From positions 124,001 through 188,000 of the forward strand of contig CAVQVR010000001.1 in assembly GCA_963717195.1 (NCBI GenBank): a stretch of DNA of 64,000 nucleotides. The letters run 5' to 3'. Numbering within the stretch: the stretch's first letter is position 1; each line of letters begins with the position of its first letter. Both the position numbers and the translations under genes were made by a program. Shown piece by piece: positions 32,675 to 42,327 of the stretch. Origin of the DNA: JACDAE01 sp963717195 (GTDB taxonomy: Bacteria > Chloroflexota > Ktedonobacteria > Ktedonobacterales > Ktedonobacteraceae). The notes under the pieces were generated by a model. The model worked only from the letters and a program-made list of their open reading frames with translations. It did no database searches and had not been told where the DNA came from.

Positions 32675-33994
32675 TCATGGTAAAAGTAACCAGATCGTTA
32701 ATGCGCCAGCAACTAGCATCAGCGGTGTTACAAGAATGCCAACCTTGAAATAATCCAGTCCCGAAACATCGATGTTGCGGCGACGTAGAATAAGCAGCCA
32801 GAGCACCGTCGCCAGTGAGCCCACGGTGGTCAGATTGGGTCCGATATCACAACCAAAGATCGTTGCAGCCACAAAACCCAGGCGTGTCGATGGTGCAATA
32901 TGCTGTACGCCACCCAACGCCGAATTGAGTACTACAGCCATCGGTACATTGTTGATAAGATTGGTACCCAGAGCCGCGCCCAGCGTTCCCACCATGACTG
33001 AACCGAACCGCGTATTGCCGGAAAGGTGGAGCAGCAATTGCCCAAACTGTGCCGTCAGCCCACTTCCCTCCAACGCACGCACAATAATAAACATGCCAGC
33101 AATAAAGCCGAAGATAGACCAGGATACCTGTTTGCCTACATCGCGTGCCGTCGCCTGCTTCCAGCGTAGAGCGCCCACGAAGAGCAGCAATGCACCACTG
33201 AGCGCAACTATCGAAAGCGGCAACTGCAGCGCCGAAGCCACGATATAGGCAACTGCTACCAGCACTAACACTGTACAGGTATAACGAAAATAGCTCTTGT
33301 TCTTGATCACTGTCTCAAGTGCAGGCAGGCGCTTGATATCAAAATGTCCCTGCAATTGACGACGATAGAGCAGAAAAAATACGCCAATATTAATGCCGAT
33401 CACCACCAGAGAGGGCAACAGGAGCAAACGCAAAAAGGTAAACAGGTCCAGTGGGAAACGCGAGGTCACAATAATGTTGATTGGATTACTCACGGGCAAC
33501 AGGAACGATGCGGTATCGGCGATGAACGTGCAGGCAAAAAGAAAGGGCAAAACAGGCAAACGCAGTCGCGTCGCCAATGTATAGACGATTGGTGTGAGGA
33601 TTAATGCAGTTGCATCATTAGAAAGAAACATCGAAATCAGGCTACCCAGCAGAAACGTATTCAGGAACAGGCGCTTTGCACTACTGCCCGCCAGTCGTGC
33701 CGCCAGGATAGCCAGCCAATCGAAAAAGCCTGCCACTTCCGCCAGCGCTGACAGGCTCATTAAGCCCAGGAAGAAGAAGAATGTATTCCAGTCACTAAAA
33801 AGCGTTGTAGCCGCATTAACTGGACTGATAAGGCCTAGAATGAGCAGCAGACCAGCCCCTGCAAGCGCAAATATTGCTTCATTCAATTTCAATGGACGCG
33901 TCATAATACCAAGCAAAGTCAGGATAGTAATTGCCGCGATCAGGATCGTTCGGGCCAGAATGGGTATGGAAATAAGCAGGAACATGACAGACAT
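32675..33994 (-). CDS. ArsB/NhaD superfamily ion transporter
   Basis: A 439-residue membrane protein with about 11-12 helices. It resembles the ArsB/NhaD/DASS (IT superfamily) antiporters, with FFFLGLMSLSALAEVAGFFDWL, an SNDATALILTPIVYTLATR re-entrant-like motif, PVSNPINI and LGTNLINNVPMA. The start at 33994 is preferred (GAAGG a few bases upstream). The open frame extends to 34258 only because it reads through the 156-bp repeat element at 34066-34221. Substrate could be Na+/H+, arsenite or dicarboxylate; no arsenic genes are nearby. It is followed by a Usp gene. Confidence 0.83.
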   Translation of the reverse strand: MSVMFLLISIPILARTILIAAITILTLLGIMTRPLKLNEAIFALAGAGLLLILGLISPVNAATTLFSDWNTFFFFLGLMSLSALAEVAGFFDWLAILAARLAGSSAKRLFLNTFLLGSLISMFLSNDATALILTPIVYTLATRLRLPVLPFLFACTFIADTASFLLPVSNPINIIVTSRFPLDLFTFLRLLLLPSLVVIGINIGVFFLLYRRQLQGHFDIKRLPALETVIKNKSYFRYTCTVLVLVAVAYIVASALQLPLSIVALSGALLLFVGALRWKQATARDVGKQVSWSIFGFIAGMFIIVRALEGSGLTAQFGQLLLHLSGNTRFGSVMVGTLGAALGTNLINNVPMAVVLNSALGGVQHIAPSTRLGFVAATIFGCDIGPNLTTVGSLATVLWLLILRRRNIDVSGLDYFKVGILVTPLMLVAGALTIWLLLP

Positions 33995-34065
33995 ACCTTC
34001 ACGAATTTTTCTGGTTGTGCTAAACCCATTTATAACACGTTCGATAAGCTGAGGAAAGAGACAAC

Positions 34066-34221
34066 GGGCTTGTGAATGAGCGTTTTTCTCTGCGTTTAGG
34101 CCCGCTGCGCGGGCCTTTTTGGGTTTTAATGGTGTGTTTTTCGGGCAGAGCCCGAAAAACACACCATTAAAACCCTTTGCGAGCGCCGTAGGCGCGAGGA
34201 GAGTGGATAATTCACAAGCCC
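34066..34221. repeat. 156-bp inverted-repeat element with nested hairpins
   Basis: The ends are inverted repeats (GGGCTTGTGAAT at 34066-34077 and ATTCACAAGCCC at 34210-34221). Inside are a terminator-like hairpin (34099-34115, GGCCCG stem followed by five T) and a perfect 26-bp stem with a 3-base loop (34121-34146 with 34150-34175). It lies in the space between the divergent ion-transporter and smc genes. The GGGCTTGT end matches other repeats in the window. It looks like a small non-autonomous mobile element (MITE-like), but no target-site duplication was identified. Confidence 0.75.
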
Positions 34222-34309
34222 TGGCCCTGATCCTCAACATACTCGACGAGAACAGCACTCTATGGTATTATCGAGACGCATAAACATCTTTGAAAGGGCC
34301 AACCTATCC

Positions 34310-37300
34310 GTGTATCTTAAACGCCTGGAAATGTTAGGCTTCAAAAGCTTCGCGTCACGCACCTTGCTCGAATTCAGTCCCGGCATTACAGCGGTGGTGG
34401 GACCAAATGGCGCAGGCAAGTCCAACGTCGCAGACTCGATGCGCTGGGTACTGGGCGAACAGAGTATGCGCCAGTTACGAGGCAAGAAGAGTGACGATAT
34501 CATCTTTATAGGCGGACACGGGAAAGCCGCACTGGGCATGGCCGAAGTCTCACTCACCCTGGATAATAGCACAGGTTGGGTTCCCTCTGAATACAGCGAG
34601 ATTATGGTCACGCGTCGCAGTTATCGTTCAGGCGAAAACGAATATCTCATCAATAAACAGAAAGTGCGCCTCAAAGATGTTCTCCTCTTGCTGGCCCAGG
34701 CTCGCATCGGACATGACTCTTATACAGTTGTCGGGCAAGGATTGATCGATGCAGCATTAAGTCTGCGTGCCGAAGAGCGCCGTGGCCTGTTCGAGGATGC
34801 AGCCGGTATTCGCCCATTCCAGGTCCAACGCACCGATGCCGAGAACCGCCTCAAGCAGACCGAACAGAATCTGGATCGTTTGCGCGATATCGTGAGCGAA
34901 ATTGAGCCGCGCCTGGCTCCTCTGGCTGAACAGGCTCGCCGCGCCGTCGAGTATGGACAGCTCAACGACGAATTGCAGGAAGCGCTGCTGGCATGGTATG
35001 CCCTACAATGGCGACGCCTCCATACCATTCGCGAGCGCACAGAACAAACAGAGCAGGAACAATCACTTAAAGTCCGTCAGTTGGAACTGGTACTTCAGGG
35101 ACACGACGAACAGATAAATACCCTGCGTGCGACACGCCAACAAACCCAGATGCTGATCGGCGAGGCACGCAAAACTCATGCCGAAGCGAATGACAACGTC
35201 AAAAGATTTGAGCGCGACCTGGCCGTCACCGAAGAACGTATCGTTGGACTAGAGAGCCAACGCGCCGATATTCAGCAGGAAGAACGTCGTCTGCGTGAAC
35301 GCCTGATCGCAGCCCAGAAACACAGTATCGATCTTGAGGAACAGTGTGACCTGGCCGATGAAGCTATCGATAACGATTCAGCGAAACTGGCAACCCTGGA
35401 AGTACAGGTCACAAAGGCGCAAAAAGAGTATGAAATGGACGAGCGCCGCCTGCGGGGAGCACAGAGTGATCTGATTCAAGTGCAGGCACGCCTCGGTTCC
35501 AGTCAGACCGAACTGGGCCGCCTGCAAAAGCAACTCGGTGAGCGCAACCGAACTCTTGCAGCACGACGCGATACCATCGCCAACTCCCAGCAATCATTAC
35601 GTACAGTAGAGACGCGCATGGTAGAGGAACGCGCTCGCTTGAATACTGCACGCAACGAAGAGCAACAGATAACGCAGCAGAAACAGGCCATCGCTCGCGC
35701 TATTGCTGACGCCCAACAAGAAATGGATCGCCTCAAATCCACGGTTGCCGAGTCTGAAAGGCAGCGCCGCACCATCTCCGATCGCCTGAATATGCTGAAA
35801 AACTGGCGGCAGAGCCTGAGCGGATATAGCGACGGTGTACGAGCTCTGTTACGAGCTGGCAACAAGCTCTCCGGCCTGATTGGTCCCGTCCCTCAATTGG
35901 GCATAGTGCCCGCTGGTATGGAGATAGCTCTGGAAGCTGCCCTGGGTCCCTATATGCAGGCGGTTGTGGTACAGACTCTTACTGACGCTCAGCAATGCCT
36001 CGACTACCTGCAAAATGCAAAAGCAGGCAAGGCGATGGTGGTATGGATAGAGCGTGAAGAGGACGAAGAAGACGACGGAGAAGTGGGCCGTATTCAAGAG
36101 CAGGTTGATGAGGCTGTGTTACAACGTTTTGTGAATGCGATACCCGACCTGCAAGCGAACATCGCCGGTTTTGCCTGGCGCATAATCCAATGTGAGCCGC
36201 GCTATCGAGCACTGTTCAGCAGAATGTTACGCGGCACGGTCATTACAAGTGATCTGGCAACGGCACGTGAATTGCTGGCCTGGATACTGCACCTCAGCAT
36301 CTCTGGTGATAACGATCTCCCGTTTCAATCCGTGGTCACTTTCAAAGGCGAAGTGCTTCACGTCGCTGGCTGGCTTACAGGAGGAAGTGGTAAAGATGGC
36401 GGATCCCAACAGGGACTGCTGGCCTACGAACGCGAACTACGCGAGTTGCCTCAGCAGTTGGAGCAACATAAAGCTCTGATCGATCAACTCAATAGCATGC
36501 TGAGCGAAGTACAACGTGCCCAGGAAGGACGACGAGCCGAGCAGAATGCACTCGATAGAGAACTGCAAAAGATGGCAGGCAGAATTAACGAGCTTACTAA
36601 AGTAGTCAATAACTCTCAGCGCGAATACGAGCGCCTGCAAACGGAGATTCAACTGGCAGCATCGGTTGAACAACAACTGGCCTCTGAAGTTGCTGGCCTT
36701 GAGCAAGAGGTGATCGCTGGTCAAGAACGCGTACGTGCCCACGAGAAATCACAGCGTGAGATGGCAGGCCTCGTTGAAGAATTCCAGCGCGAGATGGAGG
36801 AACGCGCCATCGCTTATCGCCGCCAACAGGATGAACTGGGCAAAGCAAGAACCGCCCTGGCAGTAAAGCGTCAGGAGGCCAAGGCACTACATCAGCAACT
36901 CTCCTTCCAGCACGCACAGGCACAGGATCTCAAATCCCAGGTCGAGCAGCAAGTGACACGTGCCAAAGAGACCGAACAGCGCAGACAGAGTCTGCAAGAG
37001 GCACTCACCAACCAGCACAACGAACTGGAAAAAGCACGCGCAAGAACCCATACTCTGGCCGACGAACTACGCATTATCGAAGGCAGACTCGGCGAGATCG
37101 ATCAGCAAATCTCGGCAGTCGAACAACAACGTACGAAAATGCACTCCACCATGACCGAACAGGAAGCAATCTATCGCCGCTCATTGCTAGAGAGCCAGCG
37201 TGCACGCGATGCAGTGGAGAGCCTGTTAGAGCAGATGCGCGAAGAAATAGGCATCGATGATCCCCGCGAACTGGCAAACGCTCAGGTAAGCGACATTTCC

Positions 37301-38074
37301 GAAGGCGAAGAAGCCAACAAGCAGAACGGCCACACGCCCCAATCCGCCGATCCCACCATACTCACCGAAGAAGAGGAATCTCAATTACGTAAACTACGCA
37401 GGCGCATCGACTCACTGCGCAGCCGTCTCAAAGCAATGGGAGGCTGTGATATTAATGCCCCTCAGCAGTACGAAGAAACACGCACGCGCTACGAATTTCT
37501 CACCACTCAGATCAACGATATGGATCAGGCCGCCCTGCATCTCCGCTCTATCATCGGCCAGCTTGATGTCACCATGGCCCATCAATTCGAGACAACCTTC
37601 CAGGCCGTCAACGCCCGTTTCCGGGAACACTTCACAACCCTCTTTAATGGTGGTCATGCACGCCTGGAACTGACGCATGCCAAAAGCGAAGATGATTCAC
37701 CCATGCCATCCAGCATGCCCACTGGTATCGATGTCATCGTGCAACCACCCGGCAAAAAGGTGCAAGACCTCTCATTACTTTCTGGTGGTGAGCGTGCCCT
37801 CGTCTCGGCGGCCCTGCTCTTCTCCCTACTGGAGATCAATCCGCCGCCCTTCTGCCTGCTTGATGAAGTGGATGCCGCGCTCGACGAAACGAACGTTACA
37901 CGCTTCTGTGACATCCTCAAACGCCTGGCACAGCGTACACAATTTATTGTGATCACACATAATCGTGTGACGATGACTGCCGCTCAGGTGATCTATGGTG
38001 TGTCAATGCGGGATAGTGTCTCACGCTTGCTCTCGTTGCGATTGGAGGAGATTGCGGTGGCAGGAGATCGCTAA
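34310..38074 (+). CDS. smc: Chromosome segregation ATPase SMC
   Basis: A 1254-residue SMC. It starts at a GTG (34310) giving VYLKRLEMLGFKSFA, the family start; the open frame extends 5' by 16 residues to an ATG at 34262. Walker A is GPNGAGKSN (near residue 32), coiled coil fills about 170-510 and 660-1000, with a hinge domain between (about 510-660: SGLIGPVPQLGIVPAGMEIA, LQEEVVKMADP-type flank). The signature LSGGERALVS and Walker B CLLDEVDAALD lie near the end. It organises and segregates the chromosome with ScpA/ScpB, which are not in the window. Long coiled coil is typical. Confidence 0.96.
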   Translation: MYLKRLEMLGFKSFASRTLLEFSPGITAVVGPNGAGKSNVADSMRWVLGEQSMRQLRGKKSDDIIFIGGHGKAALGMAEVSLTLDNSTGWVPSEYSEIMVTRRSYRSGENEYLINKQKVRLKDVLLLLAQARIGHDSYTVVGQGLIDAALSLRAEERRGLFEDAAGIRPFQVQRTDAENRLKQTEQNLDRLRDIVSEIEPRLAPLAEQARRAVEYGQLNDELQEALLAWYALQWRRLHTIRERTEQTEQEQSLKVRQLELVLQGHDEQINTLRATRQQTQMLIGEARKTHAEANDNVKRFERDLAVTEERIVGLESQRADIQQEERRLRERLIAAQKHSIDLEEQCDLADEAIDNDSAKLATLEVQVTKAQKEYEMDERRLRGAQSDLIQVQARLGSSQTELGRLQKQLGERNRTLAARRDTIANSQQSLRTVETRMVEERARLNTARNEEQQITQQKQAIARAIADAQQEMDRLKSTVAESERQRRTISDRLNMLKNWRQSLSGYSDGVRALLRAGNKLSGLIGPVPQLGIVPAGMEIALEAALGPYMQAVVVQTLTDAQQCLDYLQNAKAGKAMVVWIEREEDEEDDGEVGRIQEQVDEAVLQRFVNAIPDLQANIAGFAWRIIQCEPRYRALFSRMLRGTVITSDLATARELLAWILHLSISGDNDLPFQSVVTFKGEVLHVAGWLTGGSGKDGGSQQGLLAYERELRELPQQLEQHKALIDQLNSMLSEVQRAQEGRRAEQNALDRELQKMAGRINELTKVVNNSQREYERLQTEIQLAASVEQQLASEVAGLEQEVIAGQERVRAHEKSQREMAGLVEEFQREMEERAIAYRRQQDELGKARTALAVKRQEAKALHQQLSFQHAQAQDLKSQVEQQVTRAKETEQRRQSLQEALTNQHNELEKARARTHTLADELRIIEGRLGEIDQQISAVEQQRTKMHSTMTEQEAIYRRSLLESQRARDAVESLLEQMREEIGIDDPRELANAQVSDISEGEEANKQNGHTPQSADPTILTEEEESQLRKLRRRIDSLRSRLKAMGGCDINAPQQYEETRTRYEFLTTQINDMDQAALHLRSIIGQLDVTMAHQFETTFQAVNARFREHFTTLFNGGHARLELTHAKSEDDSPMPSSMPTGIDVIVQPPGKKVQDLSLLSGGERALVSAALLFSLLEINPPPFCLLDEVDAALDETNVTRFCDILKRLAQRTQFIVITHNRVTMTAAQVIYGVSMRDSVSRLLSLRLEEIAVAGDR

Positions 38075-38190
38075 TGCCACATAATCTGGCTCTCTACAAT
38101 CCCGCTAATGGTATGATGTAAAACGATACTACTTCTTTCAGGGGCAGACACTTTCAAACCTGAAAACCAGCTTTTCCCAGGGAGTTATCC

Positions 38191-39036
38191 ATGAATCGCG
38201 CCTTCGCTACCGTCGTCTTTGGCCTTGCCGCTTCCCTTTTCTGGGGAAGCGGCGATTTCAGTGGTGGCCTCGCCTCGCGCCGTGATAAAGCCTCAAGCGT
38301 CGTTCTCGTCGCCTATGTAGTTGGAGGAGTACTGCTTATCGCGCTTGCGCTCATCTGGAAAGAGCCCTTTCCCTCCTTGCATGACCTGATGTGGGGAGCA
38401 TTAGCTGGAGTAGCAGGAGCGATTGGGCTGGTTACATTCTATACGGCACTCTCAATAGGACGGATGGGAATTGCCGCTCCCGTTTCTGCAATCCTGACGG
38501 CTGCGCTTCCCGTTCTCTTTAGTGCATTAACAGAAGGGCTTCCCAGTCTTCTCCAACTGGGGGGTTTTGTCCTGGCCCTTCTTGCGATAGCGCTCATCTC
38601 GCGTCCAGAACAATCACAGGGACGGCCAGAGGGAATGGGGCTGGCGTTGCTTGCTGGCTGTGGATTTGGCTGCTTCTTCATCCTCATCAGCCGATTGAAC
38701 CCCAGCGCGACCTTCTGGCCCCTGGCGGTTGCACGCTTTACCTCTGTGCTCTTTTTGTTGGTCGTAGGGCTGTTTCGGCAGCAGCAGATGTTACCGAAGA
38801 AGACGGTGCTCCCTCTCGTAGCAGTTGCAGGAGTTCTAGATGCCATCGGAAATGCGTTTTTCGTCCTCGCTACACATGTTGGACGTCTCGATGTGGCAGC
38901 GATCCTGTCCTCCCTCTATCCAGCAGCAACTGTGCTGCTGGCAGCAATCGTTGTGCGAGAGCGCGTGACGCGCATCCAGACACTCGGCATCCTCCTCGCA
39001 CTGGTAGCAATCCCATTAATCTCTGCAAAGCTATAA
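38191..39036 (+). CDS. EamA (DMT) family transporter
   Basis: A 281-residue membrane protein with ten predicted helices in two EamA repeats (about 1-140 and 150-281). The first has SLFWGSGDFSGGLASR, a conserved-type W/G-rich start, and the second ends ATVLLAAIVVRERVTRIQTLGILLALVAI, the typical C-terminal EamA block. EamA proteins export amino acids or metabolites; the substrate cannot be read from the sequence. It lies between smc and the 5S rRNA gene, with a likely start at 38191 preceded by GGGAG. Confidence 0.88.
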   Translation: MNRAFATVVFGLAASLFWGSGDFSGGLASRRDKASSVVLVAYVVGGVLLIALALIWKEPFPSLHDLMWGALAGVAGAIGLVTFYTALSIGRMGIAAPVSAILTAALPVLFSALTEGLPSLLQLGGFVLALLAIALISRPEQSQGRPEGMGLALLAGCGFGCFFILISRLNPSATFWPLAVARFTSVLFLLVVGLFRQQQMLPKKTVLPLVAVAGVLDAIGNAFFVLATHVGRLDVAAILSSLYPAATVLLAAIVVRERVTRIQTLGILLALVAIPLISAKL

Positions 39037-39114
39037 AGTGTGACACTGAACAAGGGCAGAAGCATCACCCAAAAAACAATTTCTCACCAATTTTCAGATT
39101 TTCCCAAAAAACTA

Positions 39115-39143
39115 TTGACAATTGTCTCAGCGCGTGATAGTAT
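39115..39143 (+). promoter_or_regulatory. 5S rRNA promoter
   Basis: TTGACA (39115-39120), a 17-bp spacer and TAGTAT (39138-39143) lie 39 bases before the 5S sequence. No 23S gene is in between, so the 5S gene appears to have its own promoter. Confidence 0.65.
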
Positions 39144-39181
39144 ACACCGTGTCAAGAGAAACCGCCTGTATGTGCAGGTGA

Positions 39182-39297
<116 letters not shown>

Positions 39298-39301
39298 TCA
39301 C

Positions 39302-39323
39302 CCGCCCACATGGGCGGTTTTTT
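39302..39323 (+). terminator. Rho-independent terminator of the 5S rRNA gene
   Basis: A 7-bp GC-rich stem (CCGCCCA / TGGGCGG, 39302-39308 with 39311-39317) is followed by six T. It begins 4 bases after the 5S sequence. Confidence 0.88.
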
Positions 39324-39359
39324 AAAATAGCTTCATCCATATTGGAGCCCCTATGACTT

Positions 39360-40517
39360 CTAAAACTCAGTCAACGCCCGTACCAGAGTGTCTATCTCCT
39401 CTTCAGTGTTATAAAAACCTGTTGATATCCGCAACGCATGGGTCTCAGGAACATTGCGAATAGAGATAGTATATTTCTCGTAAAGTTGCTTCACCAGTTC
39501 TTTATCGTCACGTCCTTCCAGAGTGAACGCAAGCAATCCACTCGACCCCGGTTTTGGAGTTAGCATCGTGAGCCCTGGCACAGCTTGCAGTGCGGAATAT
39601 GCATAGGTATTCAGAGCGGAGATACGCTCAAACATCCATGAATAACCAACGGCATGTTCCAACCAATCGAGCACTGCACTTTGACCCGCTAACGATGCAG
39701 TATGTCGCCCACCCAGCTCGAAGCGTTGCGCATTCCCTTTGAGCTCCCACTCAATCCCTGGCTCATGCTTAATCGACCAGTAGCCAACGTATGTTGGAGC
39801 AACATAATGCATAGACTCGCTCTTAACATAAAGAGCCCCGGTACCATCTGGCCCACAGAGCCATTTCTGCATAGGAATAGCGTAGAAATCGACATCCAGG
39901 TCTTTAACATCGATAGGAATAGCACCTGCTGATTGCGCACCATCGATCAAAACAGGAATGCCATGCTCGCGACCCAGACGCGTCACCGCCTGCACATCAA
40001 GGTGAGCTCCCGTCGTCCATGTCACATGCGAAATAGAGATCAGGCGTGTGCGCTCCGTCACCAGTTCACTGACCGCTTCAAGGGCAGAACGCTCGGCCCG
40101 CAGACCAAGGTCGGCCTTACGCACAATGACGCCATAGCGATCGCGGCACTGATAAAGTGGAGCAAGTGCGCTGAGATGTTCATGATTTGTTGTAATCACC
40201 TCATCGCCCTTTTGCCAGTTAAAGCCATAACTGATAATGTTCATTCCCTCACCCGTGCTATCGGTGAGCGCAATTTCGTCTGTACTGGCATTAAGCAAAC
40301 GAGCTACATGTTCACGTGCATCAGTATAGACGGTAGCCATACGCGCAAATGCTGCCGCGCCCAGGCGACCATTGCGCCACTCCGCTTGAGTACGCTCTTG
40401 CATAGCCTGAATAACGGGAGTAGGTAAAGGGCCGAATGTACCAGCGTTTAAGTAGATATTTGCAAGTGTGGCTGGTAGTTCCTGGCGAATACGTTGTAAA
40501 TGGGTGAGGTCGGACAA
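39360..40517 (-). CDS. Class V PLP-dependent aminotransferase (cysteine-desulfurase-like)
   Basis: A 385-residue fold-type I PLP protein. It has IYLNAGTFGPLP (about 21-32), STGEGMNIISYGF (about 88-100), ISHVTWTTGAHLDV (about 163-176), VLIDGAQSAGAIPIDV (about 189-204) and the PLP lysine in MQKWLCGPDG (about 216-225). It resembles IscS/Csd and isopenicillin-N-epimerase-type members. No Cys-containing NifS active loop is obvious, so desulfurase activity is uncertain. It stands alone, convergent with the 5S gene. Confidence 0.85.
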   Translation of the reverse strand: MSDLTHLQRIRQELPATLANIYLNAGTFGPLPTPVIQAMQERTQAEWRNGRLGAAAFARMATVYTDAREHVARLLNASTDEIALTDSTGEGMNIISYGFNWQKGDEVITTNHEHLSALAPLYQCRDRYGVIVRKADLGLRAERSALEAVSELVTERTRLISISHVTWTTGAHLDVQAVTRLGREHGIPVLIDGAQSAGAIPIDVKDLDVDFYAIPMQKWLCGPDGTGALYVKSESMHYVAPTYVGYWSIKHEPGIEWELKGNAQRFELGGRHTASLAGQSAVLDWLEHAVGYSWMFERISALNTYAYSALQAVPGLTMLTPKPGSSGLLAFTLEGRDDKELVKQLYEKYTISIRNVPETHALRISTGFYNTEEEIDTLVRALTEF

Positions 40518-40692
40518 GATAGCGCTCCTTTGTTGAGTGAACCGGGTGTGTATAGTCTCGTCTCAGTTGCTTGATGGCCATTTCTGGTCAGCAGAATGAT
40601 GACAGTTATATCGTATGATATTGACATGTTTGCTAGCAAGGCGACTGAAAACTAACAATTTCTGAATGTATGGTGGAGAGGATTTCTGAAGC

Positions 40693-41223
40693 ATGCGCAT
40701 ACGTACATTTCATTATGAAGATATGCCGACACTGGTAGAAATTGAGCTGCCTGCAGCTCAAGCCGATGGTAGAACGCCTCATGAGAGTTTTGCGGCCTGG
40801 CTAACCGCTCCTGAATTAGATGCCCTCTCAAATGCATTTGTGATCACCGACGACGACGACGAATTAAATACCTGGGGACAGGCAGGTACTCTAGAAGGGA
40901 TTGAGGGCGAAATCATAGGCTATACGCTTGTGCAGGTGCGCCAGGATGAGGAAGGCTATCACCTGTTTTGTCAGGGAACAGTTGCCCCTGCCCATCGACG
41001 CCGCAATGCCGGTCGGGCGCTGCTCATCTGCGCCCTTAATCGTGCTCGCGCCCTGGCCGAAGAGTTCGAGTTCGAAGCTGAACAGGCTGGCATCCCGGTC
41101 TATTTCGAAGCACTTTTGCCTGTAAGTGATGTGGCCTCCCCACACCTGGCTGCAAAGTGTGAACTAGCCCCAACCGATGAAACTACGCCTGACGAGATGC
41201 GTGTGTATCGCAGCGTATTGTAA
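40693..41223 (+). CDS. GNAT-family N-acetyltransferase
   Basis: A 176-residue protein with a GNAT core. GYTLVQVRQ and the acetyl-CoA loop VAPAHRRRNAGRALLICAL (about residues 97-116; canonical V.P.yRgrGiG..Ll) are clear. The N-terminal MRIRTFHYEDMPTLVEIEL is also typical. The R-x-x-G-x-G/A is partly altered (RRRNAGRA). Substrate is unknown. It is convergent with the secreted repeat protein, with 9 bases between stops. Confidence 0.8.
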   Translation: MRIRTFHYEDMPTLVEIELPAAQADGRTPHESFAAWLTAPELDALSNAFVITDDDDELNTWGQAGTLEGIEGEIIGYTLVQVRQDEEGYHLFCQGTVAPAHRRRNAGRALLICALNRARALAEEFEFEAEQAGIPVYFEALLPVSDVASPHLAAKCELAPTDETTPDEMRVYRSVL

Positions 41224-41232
41224 AAAAGAGAG

Positions 41233-42129
41233 CTAAGCTTTTTTCCAGGTGCCACAATTTGCTGCCTGGAATCCTTTATCTTTACCAGCAATAGTCACTA
41301 TTGCTGGTCCATTAACGAAATCGTTAGCGATAATATCGTTATCAGTGCCACTAAACCCACTTAATCGTGCATAATAACAGCCCGATGAGGTCCCAGGTGT
41401 ACGATAGGTTCCCGGCTTAATATCAGTACCCACAATATACTCCCCATCGCTAAACGTTGTCTTGTTTTTTGTAATCGCTGATAAATTGTTTGTCCAGATG
41501 CCGCAATCTATTGTCTGAAACCCTTTATCGCTAGCAGCAATAGTCACTATTGCCGATCCACTGACGAAATCGTTGGCAATAATATCATTATCAGTGGCAC
41601 TAAACCCACTTAATCGTGCATAATAACAACCCGATGAAGCCACACGTGTGCGATAGGTTCCCGACTTAATATCAGTACCTACAATATACTCCCCATCTCT
41701 AAACGTTGTCTTGTTTTTTGTAATCGCTGATAAATCTTTTGTCCAGGTGCTGCAATCTATTGTCTGAAACCCTTTATCGCTAGCAGCAATAGTCACTATG
41801 GCAGGAGTATTTGTGAAATCATTAGCAATAATATCATTTAGTGTGCCACTAAACCCACGCAACCTTGCATAATAACAACCTGATGAAGCCACACGTGTGC
41901 GATACGTCCCAGACCGGATATCTTTACCTACTCTAAATGTTCCATTCCCACTAAAATGAACATACGTATTTTTTGCCGAAGCTGATGGACTTTGAGGTTT
42001 TAGTGTGGTAGCCAGGGCAACAGATATATTACTCCCAGAAACAAATGTCAGGATACCTAAAATTGCTACAAGAAAAAGACGTAATTTTAGTCCATTCCGT
42101 TGATAGATTTTATAAAAATATGCTTTCAT
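41233..42129 (-). CDS. Secreted protein with three tandem repeats of about 83 residues
   Basis: A 298-residue protein with an N-terminal signal sequence or anchor (about 14-40: LKLRLFLVAILGILTFVSG). Three repeats follow at about residues 58-140, 141-223 and 224-296. Each reads GxYxVGxDI.(S/P)GTYRT, then SSGCYYARLxGFSGTxNDII and AIVTIAxxDKGFQTxxCGTW. Each repeat has two Cys that may pair after export. The DNA repeat period is 249 bases and the second and third units are nearly identical. The family is not recognised by name, but GTYR...SGCYYARL...N.I is seen in Actinobacteria and Chloroflexi exported proteins. Function is unknown. Confidence 0.75.
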   Translation of the reverse strand: MKAYFYKIYQRNGLKLRLFLVAILGILTFVSGSNISVALATTLKPQSPSASAKNTYVHFSGNGTFRVGKDIRSGTYRTRVASSGCYYARLRGFSGTLNDIIANDFTNTPAIVTIAASDKGFQTIDCSTWTKDLSAITKNKTTFRDGEYIVGTDIKSGTYRTRVASSGCYYARLSGFSATDNDIIANDFVSGSAIVTIAASDKGFQTIDCGIWTNNLSAITKNKTTFSDGEYIVGTDIKPGTYRTPGTSSGCYYARLSGFSGTDNDIIANDFVNGPAIVTIAGKDKGFQAANCGTWKKA

Positions 42130-42327
42130 TACTCAACTCCCTTTATCTGCTCAGACTTTTACAATAAAACAACCTGCCTATACGAGACGCGTCAAGCAAA
42201 ACCATCTGATTATTACATCGACAAAAATCTACATCGTATCAGGGATGAAGGAGGAATACCTCAACCTGTTCTGCTCGTTTTCCCTGTAAAAAGGTCAGTG
42301 AGAAAAGGAGATGTCTCTACTTTCTCC

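Noticed and set aside
33995..34258. 88-residue N-terminal extension of the ion transporter
   Set aside because: It is translated from the inverted-repeat element and unlike the transporter family.
41233..42129. CRISPR-like spacing in the 249-bp repeats
   Set aside because: The repeats are coding, long and in frame; there are no spacers.
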